From assembly GCF_001750145.1 (NCBI RefSeq), contig NZ_CP015732.1, forward strand, positions 124,001 to 188,000: a stretch of DNA of 64,000 bases, in the 5' to 3' direction. The position numbers and the translations under genes are program-made. The notes under the pieces are model-generated. The model made no database searches and was not told the origin of the DNA. It worked only from the letters and a program-made list of their open reading frames with translations. Source of the stretch: Arthrobacter sp. U41 (GTDB taxonomy: Bacteria > Actinomycetota > Actinomycetes > Actinomycetales > Micrococcaceae). Within the stretch, counting starts at the first letter, position 1; each line of letters starts with the position of its first letter. Positions 1 to 10,026 of the stretch are shown here, one piece after another.

Positions 1-969
1 CTCGTGGGCTGCTTCATCCAGGCCCGGGCCCAGGAGCCAGGCCTGGACGTGGGTGTCCGCGGCGCTGCCGGAGCCGCAGACGACTTCGGGGCAGGACCTC
101 CGGACCAGGTCCGCGACGTCGGGCGGGCCGAGGTAGCGCACCATCCCGACGCCGGACGCCAGGGCGCCGCGGCAGGCGAGCACGGCGGCGCCAGGGTATT
201 GCGCCGACCCGGCCACGACGCCCAGGACGCCGCGGGTGTACTTGTGCGAGCGGCGCTCCGGCTGGGGCAGCAGGGCGGACAGGTCCTCCGCTTCGAAGCG
301 GCGCAGGGCCGGCTCCGGCAGGGCAGCGTCGATGCCAATCGGAATCACCAGTACCCGGCCGGTGAAGTCAGCCCCGGGATCGGCCAGCAGTCCGGCCTTG
401 GCCGCCCCGAAAGTCACGGTCAGCTCCGCCCGGAGCACCGGGGTGTGGGCTTCTCCGGTGTCGGCGTCCACACCGCTGGGAATGTCGCAGGCCACCACCA
501 GCCCGGGCCGGGAGCGTCCGAGCGCCTCGACCAGCTCCGCGGCCGGTCCCCGGAGCCCGCCCTGCGCACCGGTCCCCAGGACCGCGTCAATGACGACGTC
601 GGAGCCGGCAGCGGCCGCCGCCGCAACGGGCACATTGTCCGGAGTCAGCCGGAGCACCCGGCCGCCGGCCTTTTCAAAGGCCGCGAGTCCTTCCGGGTGG
701 GCGCCGCCCGCGGTGAGGACCGCCGTCGTCCGCATGCCGCGGCGCGCCAGCATCGCCGCCGCGAACAGTCCGTCACCGCCGTTGTTGCCCTTGCCGGCGA
801 GCACCGTGGCGCTGGCGCCGTAGAGGCGCCTCCCGCCGGCCCGCAGTTCGCGGACCACCGCGTTGGCCAGCCCGTAGGCGGCCCGCTGCATCAGAACAGC
901 GCCCGCACCATCGTCCAGGAAGCGCTTTTCAGCCTCTCGTATCTGGGTTCCGGTGTAGGCGCTGATCAT
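1..969 (-). CDS. nnr: Bifunctional NAD(P)H-hydrate epimerase/dehydratase, 3' end beyond window
   Basis: Repairs hydrated NADH and NADPH (NADHX, NADPHX) in the cytoplasm: the N-terminal YjeF_N domain interconverts the epimers and the C-terminal domain dehydrates them with ADP or ATP. The minus-strand frame is open from the ATG at 969 to the left edge, 323 codons. The epimerase signature GKGNNGGDG lies at about residues 59-67, followed by CDIPSGVDADTG near residue 165. An HKYTRG motif near residue 241 opens the dehydratase domain, whose end is missing. The gene lies 62 nt downstream of acpS, so glmS, acpS and nnr probably form one transcript. The start is chosen because MISAYTGTQIREAE is the typical family beginning. 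Confidence 0.93.
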   Translation of the reverse strand, partial: MISAYTGTQIREAEKRFLDDGAGAVLMQRAAYGLANAVVRELRAGGRRLYGASATVLAGKGNNGGDGLFAAAMLARRGMRTTAVLTAGGAHPEGLAAFEKAGGRVLRLTPDNVPVAAAAAAGSDVVIDAVLGTGAQGGLRGPAAELVEALGRSRPGLVVACDIPSGVDADTGEAHTPVLRAELTVTFGAAKAGLLADPGADFTGRVLVIPIGIDAALPEPALRRFEAEDLSALLPQPERRSHKYTRGVLGVVAGSAQYPGAAVLACRGALASGVGMVRYLGPPDVADLVRRSCPEVVCGSGSAADTHVQAWLLGPGLDEAAHE

Positions 970-1031
970 GGTTTCAGTCCATTCGCGGTGCATTCGCTGT
1001 GGGAGTCAGGCTCTGGACAGGCTCGTAATGC

Positions 1032-1379
1032 TCAGCCTTCGGCGATGACCGTCGCCGTGGCGATGCCGCCGTCGTGGCTCATCGAGAGGTGCCAGCGTTT
1101 GACGCCCTTCGATTCCGCGACGGCCAGCACCGTGCCTTTGACCTGGACGGTGGGCCCGTTCTGGTCCAGCCCGATCCAGCAGTCCTGCCAGTTCATGCCC
1201 GCCGGGGCGCCGAGGACTTTGGCCACGGCCTCCTTCGCGGCAAACCGGGCAGCCAGGGAGCGCGTGTTCAGTTCGCGCTCTGCGGGGACGAACAGCCGGT
1301 CGCGCAGCCCGGGGGTGCGCTCGAGCTGCCGGCCGAACCGTTCAATGTCTACGACGTCTACGCCAATGCCAACAATCAT
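1032..1379 (-). CDS. acpS: Holo-[acyl-carrier-protein] synthase
   Basis: Transfers 4'-phosphopantetheine from CoA to the serine of acyl carrier protein, activating fatty-acid synthesis. At 115 residues it has the normal AcpS length. Visible motifs are [12 protein letters not shown] at residues 4-15, with metal-binding Asp8, and FAAKEAVAK at 46-54, with Glu50 as the second Mg ligand. A C-terminal SMSHDGG follows. Its start is only 4 nt downstream of the glmS stop, indicating translational coupling. coaA, which supplies the CoA substrate, is divergently transcribed on the far side of glmS. Confidence 0.96.
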   Translation of the reverse strand: MIVGIGVDVVDIERFGRQLERTPGLRDRLFVPAERELNTRSLAARFAAKEAVAKVLGAPAGMNWQDCWIGLDQNGPTVQVKGTVLAVAESKGVKRWHLSMSHDGGIATATVIAEG

Positions 1380-1383
1380 GGCG

Positions 1384-3276
1384 TTATTCTACGGTCACGC
1401 TCTTGGCCAGGTTGCGAGGCTGGTCGACGTCGTAACCCTTGGCCGAGGCCAGGGCAAGGGCAAAGATCTGCAGCGGGACCGTGCTGAGCAGCGGGGCCAG
1501 CAGCGGGGGGGTCTCCGGGATGTAGAAGACGTGCTCGGCGTAGGCCTTGACGGCCTCGTCGCCCTCTTCCGCGATCACGATCGTCTTGGCGCCGCGCGCC
1601 CGGACTTCCTGGATGTTGGAGACGACCTTGGCGTGCAGCGAGTCCCTGCCCCGCGGCGAGGGGACCACCACGAAGACGGGCTGGCCCTCCTCGATCAGCG
1701 CAATCGGGCCGTGCTTGAGCTCGCCGGCGGCGAAGCCCTCGGCATGGATGTAGGCGAGTTCCTTGAGCTTGAGCGCGCCCTCCATCGCCACCGGGAAACC
1801 GACGTGGCGGCCCAGGAACAGCACGGACTTGGCGTCCGCCATGGCCGTGCCGAGTTCCTTGATCTGCGCCTCGTTGTCGAGGATCCGCTGGATCTTGGCG
1901 GGGATCTTGTTCAGGTCCGCGAGGATGTCCTTGATCTCGCCCTGGAACTTGTTGCCGCGCAGCTGGGCCAGGTAGAGGCCCAGGAGGTAGGCGGCGGTGA
2001 TCTGCGCCAGGAAGGCCTTGGTGGAGGCGACGGCGATTTCCGGGCCGGCGTGGGTGTAGAGCACGGCGTCGGATTCGCGCGGGATCGTGGAGCCGTTGGT
2101 GTTGCAGATCGAGACCGTCTTGGCGCCCTGTTCCTTGGCGTAGCGGACGGCCATCAGGGTGTCCATGGTCTCCCCGGACTGGGAGATCGAGACGATCAGG
2201 GTGTTCTCGTCGACGATCGGGTCGCGGTATCGGAATTCGTGCGAGAGCTCCACCTCGGTGGCGATCCGGCACCAGTGCTCGATCGCGTACTTGGCAACCT
2301 GTCCGGCGTAGGCGGACGTGCCGCAGGCCAGGACGATGATCTTGTCGACGTTCTTGAGCAGTTCCGGATCAATCCGGAGTTCGTCAAGGGTCAGTTTGCC
2401 GTTGATGTCCGAGCGGCCCAGCAGGGTCTGCAGCACGGCGTCCGGCTGGTCGTGGATTTCCTTTTCCATAAAGGACGGGAAACCGCCCTTTTCGGCGGAG
2501 GCCGGGTCCCAGTTGACGTGGTATTCCTTGCCTTCGGCCGGGGCGCCGTAGAAGTCCGTGATTTCCACGGTGTCAGCGGTGATGGTCACGATCTGGTCCT
2601 GGCCGAGTTCGACGGCGCGCCGGGTGTAGTCGATGAAACCGGAGACGTCGGAGCCGAGGAAGTTCTCGCCCTCACCGAGGCCGACGACGAGCGGGGAGTT
2701 GCGGCGGGCCGCCACCACGATGTCGGGCTGGTCCGCGTGGATGGCGAGCAGGGTGAAGGCGCCTTCGAGGCGCTGGCAGGCAAGCTGCATGGCTTTGGTG
2801 AGGTCGCCCCGGGACGAGCCGCCGTGGACCTGGTTCCGGTAGATGTCACCCAGGAGCGCGGCGGCCACTTCGGTGTCAGTCTCAGAGTGGAAGACCACGC
2901 CCTTGCGCACGAGTTCGAGCTTGAGTTCGGCAAAGTTTTCGATGATGCCGTTGTGGATAACGGCCAGTTTGCCCTCATCGGCGAGATGCGGGTGTGCATT
3001 CTGGTCCGTCGGGCCGCCATGGGTGGCCCAGCGGGTGTGACCGATGCCGGTCAGCGATTCCGGCAGCGGGTTGGCCTCGAGTTCGGCAATCAGGTTGCTC
3101 AGTTTGCCTGACTTCTTGCGGGACGAAATGGTTCCGTCAGCCACCACGGCGATGCCTGCCGAGTCGTAGCCCCGGTATTCCAAGCGCCGCAGTCCCTCAA
3201 GGACAACGTCCAGGGCATTGTGTCCAGTATTTACTCGGCCAGCAGAGTGGCCCACATATCCAACGATTCCACACAT
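1384..3276 (-). CDS. glmS: Glutamine-fructose-6-phosphate aminotransferase (isomerizing)
   Basis: Makes glucosamine-6-phosphate from fructose-6-phosphate and glutamine, the first step toward UDP-GlcNAc and peptidoglycan. The start is set at the ATG giving MCGIVGYVG, because the cysteine after Met becomes the N-terminal nucleophile of the glutaminase domain; the open frame upstream would bury it. The product is 630 residues: a class II amidotransferase half with [11 protein letters not shown] and HNGIIEN, then two SIS sugar-isomerase domains ([25 protein letters not shown]), ending with the family tail [11 protein letters not shown]. glmM, the next enzyme of the pathway, lies at 7.2-8.6 kb in a separate unit. 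The 134-bp gap to coaA is a divergent promoter region in which I see no certain promoter. Confidence 0.97.
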   Translation of the reverse strand: MCGIVGYVGHSAGRVNTGHNALDVVLEGLRRLEYRGYDSAGIAVVADGTISSRKKSGKLSNLIAELEANPLPESLTGIGHTRWATHGGPTDQNAHPHLADEGKLAVIHNGIIENFAELKLELVRKGVVFHSETDTEVAAALLGDIYRNQVHGGSSRGDLTKAMQLACQRLEGAFTLLAIHADQPDIVVAARRNSPLVVGLGEGENFLGSDVSGFIDYTRRAVELGQDQIVTITADTVEITDFYGAPAEGKEYHVNWDPASAEKGGFPSFMEKEIHDQPDAVLQTLLGRSDINGKLTLDELRIDPELLKNVDKIIVLACGTSAYAGQVAKYAIEHWCRIATEVELSHEFRYRDPIVDENTLIVSISQSGETMDTLMAVRYAKEQGAKTVSICNTNGSTIPRESDAVLYTHAGPEIAVASTKAFLAQITAAYLLGLYLAQLRGNKFQGEIKDILADLNKIPAKIQRILDNEAQIKELGTAMADAKSVLFLGRHVGFPVAMEGALKLKELAYIHAEGFAAGELKHGPIALIEEGQPVFVVVPSPRGRDSLHAKVVSNIQEVRARGAKTIVIAEEGDEAVKAYAEHVFYIPETPPLLAPLLSTVPLQIFALALASAKGYDVDQPRNLAKSVTVE

Positions 3277-3410
3277 GGACTCAAGCCTAGCGGGTTTCCC
3301 GGACAGCGGACGTAGGATGAACGGCCGCAAGACGCTGTTCGCTGCCCGCGCGGCACGTCCCGGGGACCCGTCATTTCGCTCTCGGCCCGGCGGGGGGCAG
3401 AATCTCTAGG

Positions 3411-4376
3411 GTGACTTTGCAACGCAATGAAGCGAACGGCGACGGCGCCTCCCCGTTCGTGGAGCTGGACCGGCAGACCTGGTCCCGGCTCGCTGCCCAG
3501 ATGGAACAGCCCCTCAACCGGGAGGACGTGCTGCGCCTCCGCGGCCTCGGCGATCCCCTTGATCTGAAGGAAGTCCGCGACGTCTACCTCCCGCTGTCCC
3601 GGCTGCTGCACCTGTATGTCGAGGCGGCAGGCCAGCTCCACGCGGCCACCACCACGTTCCTCGGCGAGCAGACCCAGCGCACGCCGTTCGTGATCGGCGT
3701 CGCCGGTTCGGTGGCCGTGGGCAAGTCGACCATCGCCCGCGTGCTCCGCGAGATGCTCCGCCGCTGGCCCGGCACCCCCAATGTTGAACTGATCACCACC
3801 GACGGCTTCCTGTACCCGCTGGCGGAACTCAAGCGACGGCAGCTCCTGGAGCGCAAGGGATTCCCCGAGTCCTACGACCGGCGTGCCCTGCTCCGCTTCG
3901 TGAGCGAGGTCAAGGGCGGCGCCGAGGAAGTCCGGGCGCCCTGGTATTCCCACGTGACCTACGACATCGTCCCCGGCAAGGAAGTGGTGGTGCGCCGCCC
4001 CGACGTGCTGATCGTTGAGGGGCTGAACGTCCTGGCGCCGGCCCGGCCCCGGCATGACGGCCGGCAGGGCCTGGCCGTGAGTGACTTCTTCGATTTTTCC
4101 ATCTATGTTGATGCCAAAACGTCCTATATAGAGGAGTGGTACGTGGACCGCTTCCGCAAACTGCGGACCACCGCGTTCGCGCAGCCGGAGTCGTACTTCC
4201 ACCGCTACGCCACGCTCTCGGACGCCGAGGCGGAAGAGACCGCACGCGAGATCTGGAAGCGCATCAACGAACCGAACCTTGAGGAAAACGTGCTCCCCAC
4301 CCGCGGCCGCGCGCAGCTGGTCCTCACCAAGGACTCGGACCATTCCATCCGCCGTATGCTGCTGCGCAAGGTCTAG
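3411..4376 (+). CDS. coaA: Type I pantothenate kinase
   Basis: Phosphorylates pantothenate, the first and rate-setting step of CoA synthesis. The product has 321 residues from a GTG start, the usual length for bacterial CoaA of the P-loop kinase fold. The Walker A loop GSVAVGKST is at residues 99-107; [16 protein letters not shown] and [11 protein letters not shown] are further family signatures. The start follows a poor ribosome binding site, but the N-terminal [15 protein letters not shown] matches the conserved family opening. It is transcribed divergently from glmS, and a VanY lipoprotein gene starts 5 nt after its stop, suggesting co-transcription. Confidence 0.95.
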   Translation: MTLQRNEANGDGASPFVELDRQTWSRLAAQMEQPLNREDVLRLRGLGDPLDLKEVRDVYLPLSRLLHLYVEAAGQLHAATTTFLGEQTQRTPFVIGVAGSVAVGKSTIARVLREMLRRWPGTPNVELITTDGFLYPLAELKRRQLLERKGFPESYDRRALLRFVSEVKGGAEEVRAPWYSHVTYDIVPGKEVVVRRPDVLIVEGLNVLAPARPRHDGRQGLAVSDFFDFSIYVDAKTSYIEEWYVDRFRKLRTTAFAQPESYFHRYATLSDAEAEETAREIWKRINEPNLEENVLPTRGRAQLVLTKDSDHSIRRMLLRKV

Positions 4377-4381
4377 CACAG

Positions 4382-5284
4382 GTGTGCTACGACGCGTCCG
4401 CTGTGTCTCCCGGGGTGCCGGACTCCGCCGCCGGAACCTCCAGCAGGCGGGCATTCAGCCGCCTGCTGCTGGCTGGATCCGGGCTCGCAGCCCTGAGCGC
4501 CTGCGTCCCCGAAGCCGCCCGGCCGACGTCGTCGGCCTCGGCTTCCCCGTCCGTGTCGGCGGCTCTCAGCGCGATGCCGTCCGCCACCGCAGGGGGCACG
4601 CCGTCCATTGAGCCCGCGCCGGACAGTCCCGCCGCGCCGGCGCCGGAGACGGTTCCCCCGGCACCCTCCGCTGCCGCGCCCGCGCACTCGCTCTCCGACC
4701 CGGCGAGCCCCTGGGTGGTCGTGAACAAGCACCGGCCGCTCTCCCCCGCCGACTACGTGCCGGCCGACCTGGTGCAGCCACGCGTGCGCCTTGCCACCTC
4801 CGGCGAGGCGGCGCTGCTCAACAGCACGACGGCGGCCGCCGCGGAGCGGATGTTCGCCGCGGCCGCAGCCGCCGGCGTCGTCATGACCCTCGCGAGCGGT
4901 TACCGGTCCTTCAACACCCAGGCCGCCACGTACAACCGCTACGTCCAGTCGGAGGGCCAGGCCGCGGCGGACACCGCCTCAGCGCGGCCCGGCTACTCGG
5001 AACACCAGACGGGCTGGTCCTTCGACATCGGCGACGGCAGCGGACGGGACAGTTTCACTCCGGCGTTCGCCAATCAGCCGGCAGCGGTCTGGGCGAAAGC
5101 CAATGCCCACCTCTTCGGTTTCGTGGTGCGTTATCCGTGGATGTTCCATGAGATCACCGGCTACTATTACGAGCCCTGGCACCTGCGCTACGTGGGCGTG
5201 GAGGCCGCGGGCGAGATGGACTCCCGGGGCATCGCGACCCTCGAGCAGTACTTCGGGCTCGAGGCGGCACCGGCCTACCTGTAG
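4382..5284 (+). CDS. D-alanyl-D-alanine carboxypeptidase lipoprotein, VanY/M15B family
   Basis: Predicted extracytoplasmic zinc peptidase that trims the terminal D-Ala from peptidoglycan stem peptides. Residues 20-41 form a twin-arginine-like lipoprotein signal (SSRRAFSRLLLAG, then lipobox ALSAC with Cys41). A Pro/Ala/Ser-rich linker of roughly 60 residues leads to the catalytic domain. Zinc-site motifs are SGYRS at 172-176, SEHQTG with His208 and Asp215, and EPWHLRYVG with His267. The GTG start 5 nt after coaA is the longest choice; in-frame GTG codons a few residues later are possible starts and would keep the signal. A decayed relative of its C-terminal half lies downstream at 5928-6245. 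Confidence 0.9.
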   Translation: MCYDASAVSPGVPDSAAGTSSRRAFSRLLLAGSGLAALSACVPEAARPTSSASASPSVSAALSAMPSATAGGTPSIEPAPDSPAAPAPETVPPAPSAAAPAHSLSDPASPWVVVNKHRPLSPADYVPADLVQPRVRLATSGEAALLNSTTAAAAERMFAAAAAAGVVMTLASGYRSFNTQAATYNRYVQSEGQAAADTASARPGYSEHQTGWSFDIGDGSGRDSFTPAFANQPAAVWAKANAHLFGFVVRYPWMFHEITGYYYEPWHLRYVGVEAAGEMDSRGIATLEQYFGLEAAPAYL

Positions 5285-5413
5285 CGGCACGGCTTGGGAG
5301 GCCCTGGGAGCCCCCGTGAGTGCCCGGGACATCGGCGTTCACCCCGACACAGAACACGGCGCTTATTACCTCCGCGACACGGCGTGTTCACGCGGCTGGG
5401 ATAGCTTGGGGAC

Positions 5414-5818
5414 ATGTTGACAGGATTCAAGAGCTTTATTCTCAAAGGCAACGTCGTGGACCTTGCCGTCGCGGTCGTTATCGGTGCCGCGTTTGGCGCC
5501 GTGGTAACGGCACTGGTCCAGAGCGTGCTGATGCCGTTTGTCGCAGGTGTGGTTGGTTCGCCCAACTTCGACAGCTTCGCCCTCGTCACCCTGAACGGCA
5601 ATGACATCAGGTTCGGGGTGTTGCTGACGGCGATCGTCAACTTCCTCCTCGTCGCGGGCGCCATCTACTTCGTCGTCGTCGTTCCCATGAACCACATGAT
5701 CGAACGGCGCAACCGCCGCCTCGGCATCGACCCGGGCGTCAAGGAAGAAGCAGCCGAGGATCCGCAGATCGCGCTGCTGACCGAAATCCGAGACTCCTTG
5801 CAGCAGCGCCAGCACTAG
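5414..5818 (+). CDS. mscL: Large-conductance mechanosensitive channel
   Basis: Homopentameric membrane pore that opens under membrane tension to release solutes during hypo-osmotic shock. The product is 134 residues, the usual size. The N-terminal amphipathic segment MLTGFKSFILKGNVVDLAVA runs into the first membrane helix (VVIGAAFGAVVTALV), and the second helix lies at about residues 70-95. The C-terminal region is charged and ends with a helix of the type that bundles in the cytoplasm. It follows the VanY gene by 129 nt and is closed by a strong hairpin terminator 50 nt downstream. Confidence 0.96.
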   Translation: MLTGFKSFILKGNVVDLAVAVVIGAAFGAVVTALVQSVLMPFVAGVVGSPNFDSFALVTLNGNDIRFGVLLTAIVNFLLVAGAIYFVVVVPMNHMIERRNRRLGIDPGVKEEAAEDPQIALLTEIRDSLQQRQH

Positions 5819-5867
5819 TCCACGGCAACCCGGATGGTCATTGAATACCGGACAGTCCTTAAATACC

Positions 5868-5897
5868 GAACGGCCCGCCTCGAGAGGCGGGCCGTTC
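5868..5897 (+). terminator. Intrinsic terminator after mscL
   Basis: A perfect 13-bp stem (GAACGGCCCGCCT paired with AGGCGGGCCGTTC) closes a 4-nt loop and is followed by CTTTGCTT. It lies 50 nt after the mscL stop and ends that transcription unit. Confidence 0.85.
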
Positions 5898-5927
5898 CTT
5901 TGCTTAAGCAGTACTGCGTAGATCCTT

Positions 5928-6245
5928 AGCGGACACCGCCTCCGCCCGTTCCGGCCACTCCGAACCCCATACCGGCCGGGCCACCGACATCGGCGATTGC
6001 CGCTGCGCGTGCGGCTTCAAGCTCTGCTTCGCCAAGCAGCGGGCAGCGGTGTGGGCGAAAGGCAACGCGCACCAGTTCGGCTTGGTCGTGTGCTGTCCCT
6101 GGCTGTTGCACCCGATCACCGGCCACAACAACGAGCCCTGGCACTTGCGCTTCATCGGGGTGCGGGCCGCGACGGACATGAAAGACCGCGGCATCGAGAC
6201 GCTTGAAAAACACTTCGGCCTGGAAGCCCCCCGGCCTACTTGTAA
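5928..6245 (+). pseudogene. Decayed VanY-type carboxypeptidase fragment
   Basis: Translation matches about residues 195-300 of the intact VanY protein 1 kb upstream: ADTASARSGHSEPHTG corresponds to ADTASARPGYSEHQTG, and NEPWHLRFIGVRAATDM to YEPWHLRYVGVEAAGEM. No N-terminal half, signal peptide or start is present. The zinc histidine of the SEHQTG motif is replaced by proline. A one-base loss near 6230 shifts the frame so that the ancestral stop (TAA at 6243-6245) is read through. It is a remnant of a duplicated or once-longer gene; the divergence suggests the copy is old. A small plus-strand frame at 6049-6291 overlaps it and should not be called a gene. Confidence 0.85.
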
Positions 6246-6250
6246 GAGGC

Positions 6251-7135
6251 CTAGGAGGAATCTTCCGCTCCTTTTAAGGCCATCCCGGTGAGCCTGGGGA
6301 CCGCGGCCAACAGGGTCAGCGGGATTGTGCCTACAAGTACCGGAGATGCCAGGACCATAGCGGGAGCTATGAGCAACGGCCACTGCTTTCGGGCACCAAT
6401 CACCACCAGCGCTACAGCCAGCAGGCAACGCAGGAAGAAGCTTGTGCGGGAGTCCGGTGTGCCATCCCTATGTTCGAGAAGAAACTGCAGCCAAGCCTGC
6501 CAACCCATAGGATCCAGGGCGTAGGAAATAAAGACAATTGTCGCCAGACCGGCGGCGCCACGCTGGAGTTGGCGCCACTCGCCGCGCGCCGCGAACCATA
6601 GAAGACCGACGCCGGCCGTGACCTTCGTCAGGATGGGAAAGGACCAAATGGCTGGCTTTTGCATGCCGACAACAGCCGCGGCGGCAAGCAAAATGTAGAT
6701 GTTGCCCACCACGAGCTCTGGCAGGCAGAGCATGAAAGTCGGGACCGACCACCGGAGCTTCAGAGGCTTGAGGAGCCAGCAAAGGACCACTGCTTCGAGG
6801 CAGATCCACATCGCTAGAAAGAGCTGCCAAGGGAGCAGGGCCAAGGGCCTCAGCACCGTAATGAAGGCGGGTGAGTAGAGGTATGCGTCTCTTTGGCCCG
6901 GAGCCCTCTCGTAGACAAGCTCGCCCTGGGCTGCGAGCCAATAAGCATGCGCGTCTTGCCCCAATGCCTCACTCATGACGGCTGCTTTGAGGGACATGAA
7001 CGCGAAAAGCAAACCCAGGGGCCATATGAGGACAACCGCCAGCCTCATGAACAGCGGATACTTTGAAGCGAAATCAGACCAGCTTCTAGGTGACGCGTCG
7101 ATGGCAAGTGCTAGCGTGCCGGAAAGTCTACCCAT
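6251..7135 (-). CDS. Polytopic membrane protein resembling GT87 (DUF2029) glycosyltransferases
   Basis: A 294-residue protein with about eight hydrophobic segments. Features that recall the GT87 family of polyprenyl-phosphate-dependent mannosyltransferases are GQDAHAYWLA near residue 60, in the first outer loop and containing an acidic residue, YLYSPAF near residue 85, and PELVVGNIYILL near 140. It is shorter than usual family members (about 400 residues) and seems to lack later segments, so it may be truncated or a reduced variant. Its 3' end meets the VanY pseudogene tail to tail, and its start is 65 nt from the glmM stop on the same strand. Codon usage looks slightly less GC-rich than its neighbours. 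The substrate is unknown. Confidence 0.55.
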   Translation of the reverse strand: MGRLSGTLALAIDASPRSWSDFASKYPLFMRLAVVLIWPLGLLFAFMSLKAAVMSEALGQDAHAYWLAAQGELVYERAPGQRDAYLYSPAFITVLRPLALLPWQLFLAMWICLEAVVLCWLLKPLKLRWSVPTFMLCLPELVVGNIYILLAAAAVVGMQKPAIWSFPILTKVTAGVGLLWFAARGEWRQLQRGAAGLATIVFISYALDPMGWQAWLQFLLEHRDGTPDSRTSFFLRCLLAVALVVIGARKQWPLLIAPAMVLASPVLVGTIPLTLLAAVPRLTGMALKGAEDSS

Positions 7136-7200
7136 GACCTGATAGTGCCATATTGCGACGCCGCTGCCGCTGAAGCGCCCCCCGCCGGCCTCGTGGCGGC

Positions 7201-8562
7201 TTAGTCCGCGACAAGCTCCAGGGCCAGCTCGGTCCGGACCACCTGCGCAAGGCGCTCCGCGACGGCCTGGGCGGTTTCCTGCGATGCCGCCTCGACCATG
7301 ACGCGGACCACCGGTTCGGTTCCGGAGGGGCGCAGGAGGACGCGGCCGGTGTCGCCAAGCTCGGCCTCGGCGAGGGCCACGGCCGCGGCGAGGGCTGCGT
7401 CACCGTTGACCCGGGTGCGGTCCACGCCCTTGACGTTGATCAGGACCTGCGGGAGCTTGGTCATCACCGTGGCCAGTTCCTTCAGCGGACGGCCCGTGAG
7501 AGCGACCTGGGCGGCGATCTGCAGTCCGGTGAGGACGCCGTCGCCGGTGGTGGCGTGGTCGGCGAAGATCACGTGTCCGGACTGCTCGCCGCCGAGGTTG
7601 AAGCCGCCTTCGCGCATCCCTTCCAGGACGTAGCGGTCGCCCACGCCTGTTTCGCGCAGGCTGATGCCGGCCTCTCGGAGTGCGATCTTGAGTCCGAGGT
7701 TGCTCATCACGGTTGCCACGAGGACGTTGTCCTTGAGCTTGCCCGAGGCTTTCAGTGCCACGGCGAGGATGGCCATGATCTCGTCGCCGTCGACGACGTT
7801 TCCTTCGTGGTCCACTGCGAGGCAGCGGTCAGCGTCGCCGTCGTGGGCAATGCCCAGGTCGGCGCCGTGGGCCAGGACTGCCTGCGTCAGCGGCCCCAGG
7901 TGGGTGGAGCCAACCCCTTCGTTGATGTTGAGTCCGTCCGGCTCGGCACCGATGAGGATCACGTCTGCACCCGCGTCCTTGAAGACCTGCGGGGAGCAGC
8001 CGCTGGCCGCGCCATGGGCGCAGTCCAGCACGACCTTGAGACCGTCCAGGCGGTGCGGGAGGGTGCCGAGCAGATGCACGATGTAGCGGTCCTCAGCGTC
8101 GGAGAAGCGCTGGATCCGGCCGACCTCGCCGCCGACCGGGCGGCGCGGCTCCTTGCCGAGCTGTTCCTCGATGGCGTTTTCCACATCGTCCGGGAGCTTC
8201 TGGCCGCCGCGGGCAAAGAACTTGATGCCGTTGTCCGGGGCGGGGTTGTGCGAGGCGGAGATCATCACGCCGAAGTCCGCGTCCAGGTCTGCCACCAGGT
8301 AGGCCGCGGCCGGGGTGGGCAGCACGCCGGCGTCATAAACGTCGATTCCGGAGCTGGAGAGCCCCGCTTCCACCGCAGCCGCAATGAACTCGCCGCTGGC
8401 GCGGGGGTCCCTGGCAACCACGGCGCGCGGCCGTGTTCCGTTCGTATTGCGGTCATGGCCAAGCACGACGGCGGCGGCCTGGGCCAGCTGCAACGCCAGT
8501 TCGGCCGTCAGCAGGCCGTTCGCCAAACCCCGGACACCATCTGTTCCAAATAATCTAGACAT
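7201..8562 (-). CDS. glmM: Phosphoglucosamine mutase
   Basis: Converts glucosamine-6-phosphate to glucosamine-1-phosphate, the step after GlmS toward UDP-GlcNAc. The 453-residue product starts [12 protein letters not shown], the family signature. The phosphoserine loop [15 protein letters not shown] places the catalytic Ser at residue 104. The metal loop [12 protein letters not shown] and the sugar-binding [10 protein letters not shown] follow, and the C-terminal phosphate-binding loop [15 protein letters not shown] is intact. It lies downstream of rplM and rpsI on the same strand, an order common in actinobacteria, but a terminator separates them, so glmM probably has its own promoter within 8563-8673. 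Confidence 0.97.
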   Translation of the reverse strand: MSRLFGTDGVRGLANGLLTAELALQLAQAAAVVLGHDRNTNGTRPRAVVARDPRASGEFIAAAVEAGLSSSGIDVYDAGVLPTPAAAYLVADLDADFGVMISASHNPAPDNGIKFFARGGQKLPDDVENAIEEQLGKEPRRPVGGEVGRIQRFSDAEDRYIVHLLGTLPHRLDGLKVVLDCAHGAASGCSPQVFKDAGADVILIGAEPDGLNINEGVGSTHLGPLTQAVLAHGADLGIAHDGDADRCLAVDHEGNVVDGDEIMAILAVALKASGKLKDNVLVATVMSNLGLKIALREAGISLRETGVGDRYVLEGMREGGFNLGGEQSGHVIFADHATTGDGVLTGLQIAAQVALTGRPLKELATVMTKLPQVLINVKGVDRTRVNGDAALAAAVALAEAELGDTGRVLLRPSGTEPVVRVMVEAASQETAQAVAERLAQVVRTELALELVAD

Positions 8563-8673
8563 CGGGTCAAGTTTAGACGATCAAGGGACCGGGTCCGGCC
8601 CCGGGACCGCGTGACGGACCCGCGGCGCCGCCGGGTTGCCGGCCAGATGCCGGCGTTTGCGCTGGTTAAACGG

Positions 8674-8713
8674 CGAAAGCCCGCCCCGCCACAATGGGCG
8701 GAACGGGCTTTCG
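8674..8713 (-). terminator. Intrinsic terminator after rpsI
   Basis: CGAAAGCCCG pairs with CGGGCTTTCG, with an inner CCGCC/GGCGG stem. The hairpin lies 31 nt past the rpsI stop, between rpsI and glmM. The downstream minus-strand sequence has only a short T run. Confidence 0.8.
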
Positions 8714-8743
8714 TGCAAGCGCCAGATGCGCTTGGAAGCGGGT

Positions 8744-9253
8744 TTAGCGCTTCGAGTACTGCTGAGCCTTACGGGCCTTCTTGAGACCGGCCTTCTTGCG
8801 CTCGATGACGCGGGCGTCACGGCGCAGGTAGCCGGCCTTCTTCAGGGTGGCGCGGTTGTTCTCGGTGTCAATCTCGTTCAGTGAACGGGCGATGCCGAGG
8901 CGCAGGGCGCCGGCCTGGCCGGAGATGCCGCCACCGTGGATGCGGGCAAAAACGTCGTAGGCGCCATCAAGATCGAGGATCTTGAAGGGCTCGTTGACGT
9001 CCTGCTGGTGCAGCTTGTTCGGGAAGTAGTTGGCCAGCTCGCGGCCGTTGATGATCCACTTGCCGGTGCCGGGCACGATGCGAACGCGCGCGACGGCTTC
9101 CTTGCGACGGCCAACTGCCGCGCCGGCAACCGTGAGGGCCGGGCGTTCCTTCTTGGGCGCTTCTGCTTCTGCAGGACCGCTTTCCGAGGTGTAGCTGGTC
9201 AGGTTTTCCTCAGCCACAACGGCCTCGGTGGTCAGTTCTTCGTTCTGAGCCAC
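8744..9253 (-). CDS. rpsI: 30S ribosomal protein S9
   Basis: Component of the small subunit head; its C-terminal tail reaches the P site. The 169-residue protein is longer than the roughly 130 of many bacteria because of an acidic N-terminal extension (about residues 1-40, rich in Glu and Ala). The core carries [12 protein letters not shown] and [19 protein letters not shown], and the tail [12 protein letters not shown] ends in the universally conserved SKR. It is co-transcribed with rplM, 36 nt upstream. Confidence 0.97.
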   Translation of the reverse strand: MAQNEELTTEAVVAEENLTSYTSESGPAEAEAPKKERPALTVAGAAVGRRKEAVARVRIVPGTGKWIINGRELANYFPNKLHQQDVNEPFKILDLDGAYDVFARIHGGGISGQAGALRLGIARSLNEIDTENNRATLKKAGYLRRDARVIERKKAGLKKARKAQQYSKR

Positions 9254-9289
9254 GATTCTCCTTGATAAAAAGTTGGTTGGTGGCCAGGA

Positions 9290-9733
9290 CTACTGGGCGA
9301 CCTGGGTGATTTCGTAAGTCTTGGGCTGCTGGGCGGCGTGGGGGTGCTCGGCACCCTTGTAGACCTTCAGCTTGCCCAGCTGCTGTGCAGCGAGGGAGTT
9401 CTTCGGGAGCATGCCCTTGATGGCCTTCTCCACGGCGCGGACCGGGTTGGACTCCAGCAGCTCCGCGTAGGTGACGGAGGTCAGGCCGCCCGGGTAACCG
9501 GAGTGGCGGTATGCGCGCTTCTGCTCCAGCTTGGCGCCGGTGAGGGCAACCTTTTCAGCGTTGATGATGATGACGAAGTCGCCCATGTCCATGTGGGACG
9601 CAAAGGTTGCCTTGTGCTTGCCGCGCAGCAGGATTGCGGTCTGGCTCGCGAGACGACCAAGGACAACGTCTGTGGCGTCAATGACGTGCCACTGGCGGTT
9701 GATATCGCCGGGCTTCGGGGTGTACGTACGCAC
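9290..9733 (-). CDS. rplM: 50S ribosomal protein L13
   Basis: Early-assembling large-subunit protein. The product has 147 residues from a GTG start ([20 protein letters not shown]). Signatures are [33 protein letters not shown] and [20 protein letters not shown]. It is the first gene of the rplM-rpsI pair. Its promoter should lie in 9734-9960 on the minus strand, where I found no convincing -35/-10 pair. Confidence 0.97.
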   Translation of the reverse strand: MRTYTPKPGDINRQWHVIDATDVVLGRLASQTAILLRGKHKATFASHMDMGDFVIIINAEKVALTGAKLEQKRAYRHSGYPGGLTSVTYAELLESNPVRAVEKAIKGMLPKNSLAAQQLGKLKVYKGAEHPHAAQQPKTYEITQVAQ

Positions 9734-10026
9734 GGTGTTTGCCTCGTTCTTGTTCTGGCGTTCTTGTTTTAGGCGTCACACGAAGGTGCACCTACTATCT
9801 ATGCGCTACCGGAACAGAGGTGAGGGCTCTATGTAACCAGTAATCCTGAAGTCTCGAATGTGCACGCTGGGTAGTTATCCTGCAACCGGATTCCAAGCGG
9901 GCACGCATCATCGAGAAGGACACGCACAACGACTACCAATAATAGCGGACGACGTGTCACTGGGTCAAAATGGGGTGTCCGGATGCATTCTGCCCGCCGC
10001 CGGCCTGCCGCATCCCTGGAGGAAAC

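Noticed and set aside
4..3111. A 1035-codon plus-strand open frame across nnr, acpS and glmS
   Set aside because: It is antisense to three clearly recognised genes, has no family resemblance and is the usual shadow frame of high-GC DNA.
5353..5392. An imperfect hairpin between the VanY gene and mscL as a terminator
   Set aside because: The arms (GAACACGGCG and CGGCGTGTTC) carry a mismatch and there is no T run.
6049..6291. An 80-codon plus-strand frame as a gene
   Set aside because: It is the out-of-frame tail of the decayed VanY copy and has no binding site or complete domain.
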